Of a DNA stretch of 55,124 nucleotides, positions 25,093 through 33,590 are shown piece after piece (positions within the stretch are counted from its first letter, which is position 1; each line of letters begins with the position of its first letter). A model generated the notes under the pieces. The model worked only from the letters and a program-made list of their open reading frames with translations. It was not told the DNA's origin and made no database searches. Both the position numbers and the translations under genes were made by a program. Source of the DNA: Bacillota bacterium (GTDB taxonomy: Bacteria > Sysuimicrobiota > Sysuimicrobiia > Sysuimicrobiales > Segetimicrobiaceae); NCBI GenBank assembly GCA_021324975.1, contig JAJPIA010000057.1, positions 1 to 55,124 of the forward strand, given 5' to 3'.

Positions 25093-26026
25093 ACGTCACG
25101 CGCGGATCGGCAAGCCCGTAGGCCAGGTCGACCACCAGATTCACCAGAACCACGAGCGTACCGACGAACAGCACGCCACCCTGGAGCGTCGGAAAATCCC
25201 GGTTCAGCGCACTATCGAGGAGCATCCGGCCGAGCCCCGGCAAATTGAACACGACCTCCGCGGCAAATGCCCCACCCAATAACGCAGTAAAGATCAGGCC
25301 GGCGGCCGTGATGACGGGGAGGAGCGCCGAGCGCAATGCATGGCGGAGCAGGACGGCTCGTCGAGGAAGACCTTTGGCCCGCGCCGTCCTCACGTAATCC
25401 GTCGCGAGGGTTTGCAGCATGCCGTTTCTGACAAACCTTGCCAGCGGTCCCCCCTGGATGAGGCCAATCGCGAGCGACGGTAGGCAGATATGCATGAACC
25501 ATGCCCCGGGCGCCCGCACGAGCGGTATGTAGCCTTGCACGGGGAACACCGGCAGGACATCCGCCAGCAGGACCAGCAGGGCCAGGGCTAACAGAAACTC
25601 AGGAAGGACGGACGCACCCGAAGATGCAAGGACCACGAGCATGTCCGTCACACCGCGCCTGACTGCGGCGAAGATGCCCGCGCTGAACCCGATTACCGCC
25701 GCGACAGCAAACCCGACGAGTGTGATGCTCGCCGTCACGCCGAAGTGCGTTGTAATGGCAACAGCGACCGGCGCGTTCAGGAAAATCGACTGCCCCAGGT
25801 TGCCGCGCACCACTTGGCTCAACCATCGCACGTACTGCACCGGAAGCGGCAAATTCAGCCCGTAAATCTGGTTCAGCCGCGCAATGGCTTCCGGCGTCGC
25901 CTGCACACCGAGGATGACGGACGCCGGGCTTCCTCCGGCCAAGTGCACCAGCAGAAAACTCACCACGCTGAGCACGAGCCATACCGCGCCAAGACCCAGA
26001 AGCCGCTTCCCGAGGTATGCAGCCAT
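25085..26026 (-). CDS. ABC transporter permease, DppB type
   Basis: A 313-aa inner-membrane permease. It begins MAAYLGKRLLGLGAVWLVLS and has the contact loop YVRTARAKGLPRRAVLLRHA and the C-terminal GLADPRVTYA. The open frame reaches 26167, but residues before the ATG at 26026 are hydrophilic, overlap the binding-protein gene and are not family-like, so 26026 is preferred. It lies 26 bp after the binding-protein stop. It pairs with the following DppC protein. Confidence 0.92.
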   Translation of the reverse strand: MAAYLGKRLLGLGAVWLVLSVVSFLLVHLAGGSPASVILGVQATPEAIARLNQIYGLNLPLPVQYVRWLSQVVRGNLGQSIFLNAPVAVAITTHFGVTASITLVGFAVAAVIGFSAGIFAAVRRGVTDMLVVLASSGASVLPEFLLALALLVLLADVLPVFPVQGYIPLVRAPGAWFMHICLPSLAIGLIQGGPLARFVRNGMLQTLATDYVRTARAKGLPRRAVLLRHALRSALLPVITAAGLIFTALLGGAFAAEVVFNLPGLGRMLLDSALNRDFPTLQGGVLFVGTLVVLVNLVVDLAYGLADPRVTYA

Positions 26027-26052
26027 GCGGCCTCGATTCCGAAGCGCGTGGC

Positions 26053-27648
26053 CTAGGCCACGTTCCAAAATCGCTGGATGAAATAAACGCGATAGTCCTT
26101 TACGCTGTTGGCCCGCGCGTCGAAGCCCGACAGCAAGCCGATTGGTAGAAACGGCACCTGCTCCCACACGAGATCTTGAATGGCGCGATAGACGCGTCGA
26201 CGTTCGGCAGGATCGAATGCGGCGTCTGCTTCATCGAACAACTTCGCCATCTCCGGGCTCGTGAACCCCGGCGCGAGGGGTGCGTTCGGCGCAATGATAA
26301 TCTTCCAATCGAGCAGGCTCGGCTTGAAGATTGCGCTGCTCGCAAACATGTCCCAGCCGGTTGGCTGGCTGAACAACCGACCGGCGCCGGGCCAGTCCAG
26401 CACTTTGAGTGTCGTCTTGATCCCGGCCAAGTTGAGTTGCCGCGAGACCTCCAGCGCCTCCGAGTACATGTAGGGATAATTGTGGTTAGTGACAATCGTC
26501 AGCGGTTGTCCCCGATATCCCGCCTGTTTGAGCATGGCACGGGCACGTGCCGGATTGGGATGGTTGTAGATACCGGACCCAGCATCAGGATGGTACTTGT
26601 CAGTTTGCTCTGGCCAGAACAAACTGCCGCTGGGCTTGTAGAACCGCTGATCGCCGGCCGCTGCCACGCGGAGGACGGAGGTGAAATCGAGGGATGCGAC
26701 CATGGCCTGCCGCAAAGGGAGACTGGCCAACGGCTGCCCCGGCCGCTGGTTGAGCCAGAAACCGAGCAGCGCGTTTTGCGTCATCACGAGCGGTTGAACA
26801 GTCTTGCCGGCAAGTACCTTTGTGAAGCTGATCGGGAGATCTTGCGCGTAACTGTAGTCGCCGCGCAACAGACCCGTGAGCCGAGTCTGCTCCTCTTTGA
26901 CGAACATGAAGCGCACGGCTGAGTGGTACGCGATTCGGGTACCGCCCAGTCCCGTTGCCGGCAGACGCGACGGAGACTTGTATCCTGTCCAGCGGGCCAG
27001 CAGGAGATATTGATCCGGGCGCCACTCCTGGACCCTGTACGGCCCGGTACCCACGATTTCGGTTACAGTGAGTGGCCGCGTCATGTGGGCGTACTGGGCT
27101 GGCATGACCGCCACCTGCGGCAGCGGTGTCGCAAGCGCATCGAGCAAGAGCGCGTACGGCTTATCCGTTTGCACAACCACTGTATACGCACCGGTTGCCT
27201 TGACCGAGACGATCGGCTTCAGCGCCGCCACCGCCTGCCCCATCGAGCGTGCGCGGTCGAGGGAAGCGACCACGTCGTCGGCTGTGACCGGTGCCCCATT
27301 GTGAAATCGGAGCTCAGGCGCCAGCGTGAACGTGTATGTGGTCCGATCCGCGCTCACGTGCCAGCGAGTGGCTACGTTCGGAATAATCCTGTATTGCTCG
27401 TCATAGGTTACGAGCGAATCGTAGACATGCAGAAGGAGCTCCATCGCGATCTGCGATCCGTTCAACGTGACATCCACTGTGGGTGCGGGAGTTGACGGCG
27501 CCACGCGCAGTTCACCGAGGGAGCCCGCCTGCATCGATTGGGCGAACACCGCGGTGCCGGGCTCCAGAATACGTGGAAGCGCCGCTCCGCCGACGGTGAG
27601 CCCGCCAACACCGAGTGACCGCCAGATAAACTCTCGCCGCTTCATCAT
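26053..27648 (-). CDS. Family-5 ABC transporter solute-binding protein, Tat-like signal
   Basis: A 531-aa extracytoplasmic binding protein. The signal peptide MMKRREFIWRSLGVGGLTVG is Tat-like (KRREF), cleaved near VFAQS, with no lipobox. The mature protein has the family-5 pattern (ATRWHVSADRTTYTFTLAPE, FHNGAPVTADDV, VGTGPYRVQEW). It differs strongly from the other binding proteins in the window. Order in the operon is serine hydrolase, binding protein, DppB, DppC. The ligand is probably a peptide or peptide-like compound, given the upstream penicillin-recognising hydrolase; this is inference. Confidence 0.9.
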   Translation of the reverse strand: MMKRREFIWRSLGVGGLTVGGAALPRILEPGTAVFAQSMQAGSLGELRVAPSTPAPTVDVTLNGSQIAMELLLHVYDSLVTYDEQYRIIPNVATRWHVSADRTTYTFTLAPELRFHNGAPVTADDVVASLDRARSMGQAVAALKPIVSVKATGAYTVVVQTDKPYALLLDALATPLPQVAVMPAQYAHMTRPLTVTEIVGTGPYRVQEWRPDQYLLLARWTGYKSPSRLPATGLGGTRIAYHSAVRFMFVKEEQTRLTGLLRGDYSYAQDLPISFTKVLAGKTVQPLVMTQNALLGFWLNQRPGQPLASLPLRQAMVASLDFTSVLRVAAAGDQRFYKPSGSLFWPEQTDKYHPDAGSGIYNHPNPARARAMLKQAGYRGQPLTIVTNHNYPYMYSEALEVSRQLNLAGIKTTLKVLDWPGAGRLFSQPTGWDMFASSAIFKPSLLDWKIIIAPNAPLAPGFTSPEMAKLFDEADAAFDPAERRRVYRAIQDLVWEQVPFLPIGLLSGFDARANSVKDYRVYFIQRFWNVA

Positions 27649-27675
27649 GTCCGCTCCCTCCCCCGTCTAGCGTGC

Positions 27676-28497
27676 CTACCGCGGCACTACATCCTCAGCG
27701 CACCACGCGTCGTATGTTAGTCTCGCCAACTTGCCGATATAGACCTCCCCTTCATTCTCGAAGGAGAACCCGGCGTCCCGAGAATCAGCCGTCATGATCG
27801 CGAGAGCGATCGATTTCGTTCGATTCTCGATGAGCGCGATATCGGTGCGGACACCGGGCAGGCTGCCTGTTTTGTTTGCGATCTGCAATGGAGATCGTCC
27901 GTACGCTCCGTAGGGCAGGTAGCGCGGAATCATGTTTCGATAGAACTGCTTGCGCGCTATGTCCAGCGTTCCGGCAGAGCCAGGGAAGCGCCCAGCCGCG
28001 AGTCCCTTGATGTAGTCGAGAAGGGCACGCGGGGTCGCCCGACCCATGGACCGAGTCGGACGATCTGGCTGAAAATATGCGTACGAATCGACTATGATGC
28101 CGGGCCCGATCACGGACCGAATACACTCGTTCGTCCACTCGATGCTCATGGTGCGAAGCAGCACGTTCGTCGCGAGATTATCCGATAAGCAAATCATCAG
28201 CCATGCTGCGTCTCGGAAGGAGATCGGGCGGGGTAGAGACAGGTACTGTAGCACGCCGGAACCGCCCGGGACATCATGCGGGGACAACCCTACCGTATCA
28301 TCCCAAGATGCCCGCCCCTGCGCGACATATGTGTGGAATGCCGTGAGCACAGGCAGCTTGACCGCGCTCGCCGTTGGGAACATGTCATCGGCGTCGGCCA
28401 AGATTAACTGGTCCGACGTCAGATCGGCCAGAGCGTACCCAATACGCCCAGAAAATCCGCCGGCGGTTTCCGCGAGACGCAACGCGAGGTCGCTCAC
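27676..28497 (-). CDS. Serine hydrolase of the penicillin-recognising (class A beta-lactamase-like) fold
   Basis: A 273-aa protein with all three active-site boxes: S44-A-V-K47 (TASAVKLP), S105-D-N107 (LSDNLATN) and K209-T-G211 (NKTGSLPGVRTD). The deacylating Glu of class A lactamases (omega loop) is not evident, so it is more likely a peptidase or amidohydrolase than a resistance enzyme. No signal peptide is seen, so it may act in the cytoplasm. The GTG start lacks a good ribosome binding site. It leads the transporter operon, with the binding-protein start 27 bp downstream, so it may open an imported peptide or lactam-like compound. Confidence 0.85.
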   Translation of the reverse strand: MSDLALRLAETAGGFSGRIGYALADLTSDQLILADADDMFPTASAVKLPVLTAFHTYVAQGRASWDDTVGLSPHDVPGGSGVLQYLSLPRPISFRDAAWLMICLSDNLATNVLLRTMSIEWTNECIRSVIGPGIIVDSYAYFQPDRPTRSMGRATPRALLDYIKGLAAGRFPGSAGTLDIARKQFYRNMIPRYLPYGAYGRSPLQIANKTGSLPGVRTDIALIENRTKSIALAIMTADSRDAGFSFENEGEVYIGKLARLTYDAWCAEDVVPR

Positions 28498-29135
28498 GAT
28501 GGTTCACCGTGGACCCAGGTACGCTTCCAGTCCTCGATTCGAGTATTCGCGGACGCCGGAGAAATTCATGCCGGCAGCATCAGTCATGCCGCTACACCAA
28601 GTGGGCGGCCCTGCGCATAGCTGGCGGATCGGGTTCGCGGTGTCGCACCGAGTGTTCCCCAAGGATCGTGCACGGCCCGAGGACGCCCGTACAATACCGC
28701 TCCCACTCGTCGCGCAGCGCCACGTTGCCCCGATGGGTACTGGGTAATTTGCCACGCATCGTATCATGGAGCCGCACGGTGCTTGGGCACGTGGTGCCTT
28801 ATTCGCATCATGTTAGCCACACTATCAGAACCTCCACCAAACAAGTTTCCAGATGGCGCGAGCCCCCCAGTTGCTGCCGACACAGGGGGTGGCGCACCTT
28901 CCGTCCTGTTCCCGATCCGACCCCGCCTCCTTTGGCGGAGACAACCTTCTCAGGCGCCTCTGCTCATCCTGTCGATCTGAGGGTGGGCTCTGATCGGCGA
29001 TCCGGGTCGATTTTTGAGGCCAAAGCGACTCGCCATGGGGCAGGATTCTGGCCAGTCTTGCGTAACAATATTTTGGATCACCCAGTCTACCGCCCACTCG
29101 CGGATGTCGATCCGACATCAGGAGGAATGCGAGAC
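28498..29135. other. Divergent intergenic region without a recognised gene
   Basis: 638 bp separate the minus-strand serine hydrolase operon from the plus-strand ten-gene operon. Overlapping minus-strand frames at 28592-28777 and 28504-28767 resemble a short frameshifted coding relic, but I cannot name a family. The right half should hold the promoter of the plus-strand operon; I found no convincing -35/-10 pair. AGGAGG at 29120-29125 is the ribosome binding site of the next gene. Confidence 0.4.
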
Positions 29136-30701
29136 ATGCCTCGGATAACTCGCCGGCAATTCGCGCAACGCGCGTTGGGCACAACGAGCCTGTTGTTGTT
29201 CGGCGTTGCACAACGCGCTGCTCCGCAAGGCGCTTCGCGGCTTACCGTTGCGATGGGCGACGAGCCCAACACGTTCGACATCCCGTTCTATTCGACCAGC
29301 CCGCTGTCCCACTCAGCAGTAGGGCTGGTCGAAGAGGGCCTCGCCTATATCGATGAGCGAGGAGCACTCAAGCCGCTGCTGGCCGAGAGCTGGGGCGTTT
29401 CCGGCGACGGCCTGGTGTGGACGTTTCGGCTCCGGCGAGGCGTCCGGTTCCACGATGGAACGCCGTTCAATGCCGAGGCCGCGAAGTTCACATTTGACCG
29501 CATGCTCGCGGAGACTGATCCGATCACCGGCAAGAAGGCGCTTAACGCCTTTATTTTCAGCGGTGTCACCGGAATTCGGGCGGTCGACACGTACACGTTG
29601 CAGATTGCCACGAAAGCGAAATATGCGCCGATGGTGCGCAACATCGCCTATGGAGGCGGGGTTGGAATCGCGAGTCCCACTGCCGTGAAGAAGCTGGGCA
29701 CGAGCTACGGGCTGCATCCCGTCGGGACGGGCCCGTACCGTCTCACGGAGTGGGCGAAGGGCGAACGCATCGTGCTGGGGCGGAACGGCGAATACTGGGG
29801 TGGCGGCGGTGGGGTAGACACGATCACGTTTCGTATTATCCCCGACGCCTCGGCCAGGACGTTGGGCCTCATGAGCGGCGATTATGATGTAATCGGTGAC
29901 GTACCTCCGGAGCAGGTCGCGCAATTGCGCCGGGCACGGGCCCTGGGTGTCATCGCTCAACCCATCAATCGGATGATCTGGCTCATCCCCAACGTTCGGA
30001 ACAGCTCACCGCTCAGCAAGCCGCCGGTGAGACGAGCCGTGAACCTTGCGATCAATCGCGAGACCTTGGTCAAGGATGCATTGTACGGGTTTGCGAGACC
30101 AGCGGACACCGTTTTGTCGCCCCTGACGCCCGGCTACGCGGCGGTCGGTCGATATCCGTACAATCCTGCCGACGCTAAGAAGTTGCTGGCGCAGGCGGGG
30201 TATCCGAACGGGTTCACGGTCAAGTTGGTCTACGCCCCGTATGTGCCACAGAGTCAGTTGGTCAGCGAGACCGTGCAGGGGTACTTGCAACAAATCGGCG
30301 TGCGGGTCGAGCTGACGCACCTGGAGCAGGCGACATACTGGGCTGCCATGCGGGACGCTTCCGATAAGTATGACCTTTGGCTGTTTGCCTGGGGTCCCGG
30401 CAACGCCGACGCTGATACGTTGCTCACGTCGACGTTCAGTTCAACGTCCATCCCCGTCTATAACGTCGGCGCTTCTTCGAATCCGGTGCTGGACCGTCTC
30501 ATCGCTCAGCAGCGCAGCACACTCGATCCCCGGGCGCGAGCTCGGATTATCGGCCAGGTTCTCGAGCAGATCTACAACCAAGATCTGGCGATTCCGCTCT
30601 TCAACCAGGAAGCCCTGATCGGCCTCAAGCTGAGTATCAAAGGCATGTGGGTTTCCCCTAACGGCACACTCGGGCTCGAACGAGTGACGGTCGGGTCATA
30701 A
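29136..30701 (+). CDS. Family-5 ABC transporter solute-binding protein, Tat-exported
   Basis: A 521-aa extracytoplasmic binding protein. Signal MPRITRRQFAQRALGTTSL carries a twin-Arg motif without a lipobox. The mature domain shows the dipeptide/oligopeptide pattern (LAESWGVSGDGLVWTFRLR, VRFHDGTPFNAEAAKFTFDR, HPVGTGPYRLTEW). ATG codons at 29127 and 29136 are both in frame; 29136 is chosen because AGGAGG lies ten bases before it. It is first in the ten-gene operon and is the receptor for the DppB/DppC pair found six genes later. The ligand may be the substrate of the two amidohydrolases that follow. Confidence 0.92.
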   Translation: MPRITRRQFAQRALGTTSLLLFGVAQRAAPQGASRLTVAMGDEPNTFDIPFYSTSPLSHSAVGLVEEGLAYIDERGALKPLLAESWGVSGDGLVWTFRLRRGVRFHDGTPFNAEAAKFTFDRMLAETDPITGKKALNAFIFSGVTGIRAVDTYTLQIATKAKYAPMVRNIAYGGGVGIASPTAVKKLGTSYGLHPVGTGPYRLTEWAKGERIVLGRNGEYWGGGGGVDTITFRIIPDASARTLGLMSGDYDVIGDVPPEQVAQLRRARALGVIAQPINRMIWLIPNVRNSSPLSKPPVRRAVNLAINRETLVKDALYGFARPADTVLSPLTPGYAAVGRYPYNPADAKKLLAQAGYPNGFTVKLVYAPYVPQSQLVSETVQGYLQQIGVRVELTHLEQATYWAAMRDASDKYDLWLFAWGPGNADADTLLTSTFSSTSIPVYNVGASSNPVLDRLIAQQRSTLDPRARARIIGQVLEQIYNQDLAIPLFNQEALIGLKLSIKGMWVSPNGTLGLERVTVGS

Positions 30702-30702
30702 C

Positions 30703-31725
30703 GTGAGCCTGGTCATCGATGCCGATACCCATATCGAGGTGAGTCTCGAAGAGCTCGCCCAATTCATGGCGCAGCCGATGAGGCGCGAGGTCGAAGCGGC
30801 GACGCCTGGGTCGCTGCTTCCGGGAACTCTCGGTGCCCCGCCATCGGCCGCCACACTGCAGCAGAAGGGGTCGGACGGGCCGGGCTCGTCGGACGGCAGC
30901 TCTGAGCCGGACTACTGGCTCGCATTTCCAGGGCTCGTGCTCACGATGACGTTTCATCCCAGTGTCCGGCTGGAGACCGGGGTCGCCACCGCCTATGCGC
31001 GCTGGCTCGCAAACGCCTATCTGCCCACGCATCCCCGGGCGAGGGCGATGCTCTATCTGCCCATCAGGGATACGGACGCGTCGTGTCGATTGGTGGACGA
31101 GTTTGGAGACGTAGCGGGGATTGTGGGCGCGTTTGCCACCAACCTCCCGGCGCTTCAACCGTTTGAAAACCACGATATGCGGTCGTATCGAGCGCTGGAG
31201 GAACGAAGGTTGCCGCTCGGGTTTCATCCCGTCTTCATGTGGACCGAGCCACCGCTCACCGTGTTCGATACGTATACGGCAGCGTACGCTTACGCGTATC
31301 CCTTCACGCAGGCGACGCACCTAATGAACTGGATTCTCAGCGGCATGCCCGAACGCATTCCGGATCTCGCCTGTATCTACTACGGAGCCGGCATCACGTG
31401 GCTCAACTTTGTCGCCCACCGGCTGGATCAAGGATACATGAGGCGGCCGTCGGAAGCGCCACTCCTGAAGGAACGTCCAAGTCACTATATGCGGCGCTAC
31501 TTCTATGGGACGCATCCGGTCGACGCGAACGACGATGCGGGGTACCTCAAGGCCACGTTCGATCTCATCGGCGTCGGCCAATTTATCTACGCGTCAAACT
31601 CTCCGCAATGGGATTTCGACACCCCCGAGGCGATCCGGCGGCTGGAGTTCTTGGACGAAGCGGAGCAGGCGGCCATCCTCGGTTCGAACGCGGCGGGCCT
31701 CTTCCGCCTGCCCGCTGCATCATAG
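30703..31725 (+). CDS. Amidohydrolase-2 (ACMSD-like) protein with altered active site
   Basis: A 340-aa TIM-barrel protein of the amidohydrolase-2 family (decarboxylases and hydrolases such as ACMSD). IDADTHIE at the N-terminus and H175 (GFHP) are kept. The C-terminal metal site reads YASNSPQWDFD (N299, Q302), where the sister protein at 32137 has YASDYPHWDFD. The essential Asp is therefore Asn and the nearby His is Gln, so this copy is probably catalytically weak or dead. GTG start directly after the binding-protein stop. It is collinear with the sister protein and separated from it only by a Rieske gene, so a complex of an active and an inactive subunit is plausible. Confidence 0.87.
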   Translation: MSLVIDADTHIEVSLEELAQFMAQPMRREVEAATPGSLLPGTLGAPPSAATLQQKGSDGPGSSDGSSEPDYWLAFPGLVLTMTFHPSVRLETGVATAYARWLANAYLPTHPRARAMLYLPIRDTDASCRLVDEFGDVAGIVGAFATNLPALQPFENHDMRSYRALEERRLPLGFHPVFMWTEPPLTVFDTYTAAYAYAYPFTQATHLMNWILSGMPERIPDLACIYYGAGITWLNFVAHRLDQGYMRRPSEAPLLKERPSHYMRRYFYGTHPVDANDDAGYLKATFDLIGVGQFIYASNSPQWDFDTPEAIRRLEFLDEAEQAAILGSNAAGLFRLPAAS

Positions 31726-31733
31726 GATCGGCG

Positions 31734-32147
31734 ATGGACTGGCGTGCTGTCTGTCGATGTGACGATGTCACGGCGGAGGCCGTCACGGTCGTTGAGGTCG
31801 ACGGGGTTGAGGTCGGTCTTGTTCGCGTCGGCGGCACCATCACCGCGTTTGAGAATATCTGTCCGCATCAGGCCGGTCCGGTTTGCGATGGGGAGGTAAT
31901 GGGCCCGGTCGAAGTGCTCCTCGACAGCGACAGGCGGATGCTCGACGAGCGCTTCGCGGCACATCGCCGCATCCTGATCTGCCCGTGGCACGGTTACTCA
32001 TTTGACGTTGCCACGGGTGAGTGCATTACTGATCGGAAGATCCACTTGCGTCGATGGAAAGTCCGGGAGGACGACGGCGTGGTATACGTGACGGTCCCTG
32101 GCACGCGTGCGGCACACCGCGGTCAGGAGGGATCCAATGCCACGTGA
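31734..32147 (+). CDS. Rieske [2Fe-2S] protein with an insertion in the cluster domain
   Basis: A 137-aa ferredoxin-like electron carrier. Cluster ligands are C43/H45 (CPHQAG) and C83/H86 (CPWHGYSFD). The two boxes are 37 residues apart, about 20 more than in ordinary Rieske ferredoxins; the insert (MGPVEVLLDSDRRMLDE) is charged. No oxygenase large subunit lies nearby, so it is not an obvious ring-hydroxylase partner. It sits 8 bp after one amidohydrolase-2 gene and overlaps the next by 11 bp, so the three products are probably made together and may form one complex. The ATG at 31734 begins a compact Rieske domain. Confidence 0.9.
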   Translation: MDWRAVCRCDDVTAEAVTVVEVDGVEVGLVRVGGTITAFENICPHQAGPVCDGEVMGPVEVLLDSDRRMLDERFAAHRRILICPWHGYSFDVATGECITDRKIHLRRWKVREDDGVVYVTVPGTRAAHRGQEGSNAT

Positions 32148-33336
32148 CCTGCTTCGAAACGCCCCGCGCCTCGTGCGAGAACGCGGGCTCGACCGGACGC
32201 TCATCATCGATGCCGACGTCCATCACATCAGCGTGATCAAGTTCCTCGGCCAGTTCATGGATGCGCCGTGGCGGCGTCTGTTTGAGACGTTGCCGGTCGA
32301 GTCGCTCGCCCCGACCGATCCGGCAGACCGCCGCGTGGCGGGCCGGATCAAACGGCCGCCGATCCCGTCCCCCGATCCGACTGACCCGGCGCGGGCGGCA
32401 CACGCCCTTGTCGCCGATCTTGCACGGATTGGCGTAGACTACTCCGTGATCTTCGCCGACGATCTGCTGACGCTGTCGCTCCATCCGGATCGGCGTTTTC
32501 AAACCGCGGTGGCTCGCGCCTACGCCCGCTGGCTCACGGAGTGCATCCTGCCCCAGGAACCGCGCATCAAGGCCATGCTGTATTTGCCGATGGTCGATCC
32601 TGATGCGAGCCTTGCGCTGATCCACGAGTTTGGAGACGCGGCCGGCGTGGTCGGGTTTCAAGTAAACCTTGTTGGCCTCGATCAATTTTACGTTGACGGT
32701 TGCGCCAGAGTCTACGCAGCCGCGGAGGAACGGGGACGGGCCGTTGGGTTCCATTCGACCGGGCACTGGCCGCGCTTCCCGATGTTCGAGACGTTCCTCG
32801 GTGCGCACGCGATCAGCTTCCCCGCGTTCAATGCGATGTGCCTGATCAATTGGGTGTGGAGCGGGATGTGTGAGCGATTCCCGCGGCTCCGCTGTATTTT
32901 CTTTGAGGCAGGAGCGGCATGGATCGCTATGTTGATGGCGCGGCTCGACCGCGTCTACCGAATGCGTCCAGAGGACGCGCCGTGCCTGAGGCGGCTGCCG
33001 AGCGAATACATGGCCGAGTGTTTCTACACGGTGCAGCCGCTTGAGCAGCCGGAGAGCGCCGAGCAGCTGCGACTACTGTTTGCCCGCATCGGATCGGGGC
33101 AAGTCCTCTACGCCTCGGACTATCCGCACTGGGACTTTGACATGCCGTACTCGTTGAGCCGCCTGTCATTCCTTTCGCGCGCCGAGCGCGAAGACGTGCT
33201 TGCGCTGAACGCCATACGCGCGTTCGGGCTCCGGCGCGAAGAACTTTCACTCGTGGAGTGGAAACGTGAGGCGGCAGCGCGGGCACCGCGCGGCGCCTGT
33301 GTTGACGAAAACCTCATCACGGAAGGACCGGCATGA
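32137..33336 (+). CDS. Amidohydrolase-2 (ACMSD-like) enzyme, intact active site
   Basis: A 399-aa TIM-barrel metal enzyme. IDADVHHI (residues 24-31) supplies the N-terminal ligands, H206 (VGFHSTGH) the barrel His, and YASDYPHWDFD the C-terminal Asp (D328) and His (H331). The family performs metal-dependent decarboxylation or hydrolysis of small acids. Segments such as AYARWLTECILPQEPRIKAM and HEFGDAAGVVGFQVN match the copy at 30703, showing a duplication around the Rieske gene. AGGAGG precedes the ATG at 32137. The next gene overlaps the stop by 4 bp (ATGA), indicating translational coupling. Substrate unknown. Confidence 0.9.
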   Translation: MPRDLLRNAPRLVRERGLDRTLIIDADVHHISVIKFLGQFMDAPWRRLFETLPVESLAPTDPADRRVAGRIKRPPIPSPDPTDPARAAHALVADLARIGVDYSVIFADDLLTLSLHPDRRFQTAVARAYARWLTECILPQEPRIKAMLYLPMVDPDASLALIHEFGDAAGVVGFQVNLVGLDQFYVDGCARVYAAAEERGRAVGFHSTGHWPRFPMFETFLGAHAISFPAFNAMCLINWVWSGMCERFPRLRCIFFEAGAAWIAMLMARLDRVYRMRPEDAPCLRRLPSEYMAECFYTVQPLEQPESAEQLRLLFARIGSGQVLYASDYPHWDFDMPYSLSRLSFLSRAEREDVLALNAIRAFGLRREELSLVEWKREAAARAPRGACVDENLITEGPA

Positions 33337-33590
33337 CAACCCATCACGCTAGTACCGTACTGGCAGTGGCCGTGAAGGAATACGCACGGACGGTCGGCGA
33401 GGCGATCGAGCGGGGGACCCAGCCACCAGCGGCGTTGCCTGCGGAGAGCGCTGTGACGCCCACAGAGGTGATGATCGCGGTTGACGGGCTCCTTCGTGCG
33501 GCCGACCTGGAGGTCTTCGAAGTCCAGATCTGGCGCGCGCTTGGCCGCGGCATCCCAAGCGCCGCTGATCTCGGCAGGCGTGAACCATGA
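33333..33590 (+). CDS. Small conserved-looking protein of unknown function
   Basis: An 85-aa protein I do not recognise. It starts in an ATGA overlap with the amidohydrolase stop (GGAAGGACC upstream) and itself overlaps the GntR start, so it is translationally coupled on both sides. This strongly supports real coding. It is predicted soluble and mostly helical; VAVKEYARTVGEAIERG and TEVMIAVDGLLRAADLEVFE are amphipathic segments separated by a Pro/Ala linker. It has no signal peptide or Cys/His cluster. A small accessory or assembly subunit for the amidohydrolase/Rieske proteins is one possibility. Confidence 0.75.
   Translation: MTTHHASTVLAVAVKEYARTVGEAIERGTQPPAALPAESAVTPTEVMIAVDGLLRAADLEVFEVQIWRALGRGIPSAADLGRREP

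Noticed and set aside
27676-28497. Class A beta-lactamase conferring resistance
   Set aside because: The SxxK, SDN and KTG boxes are present, but there is no signal peptide and no recognisable omega-loop Glu, and the gene heads a peptide-transporter operon.
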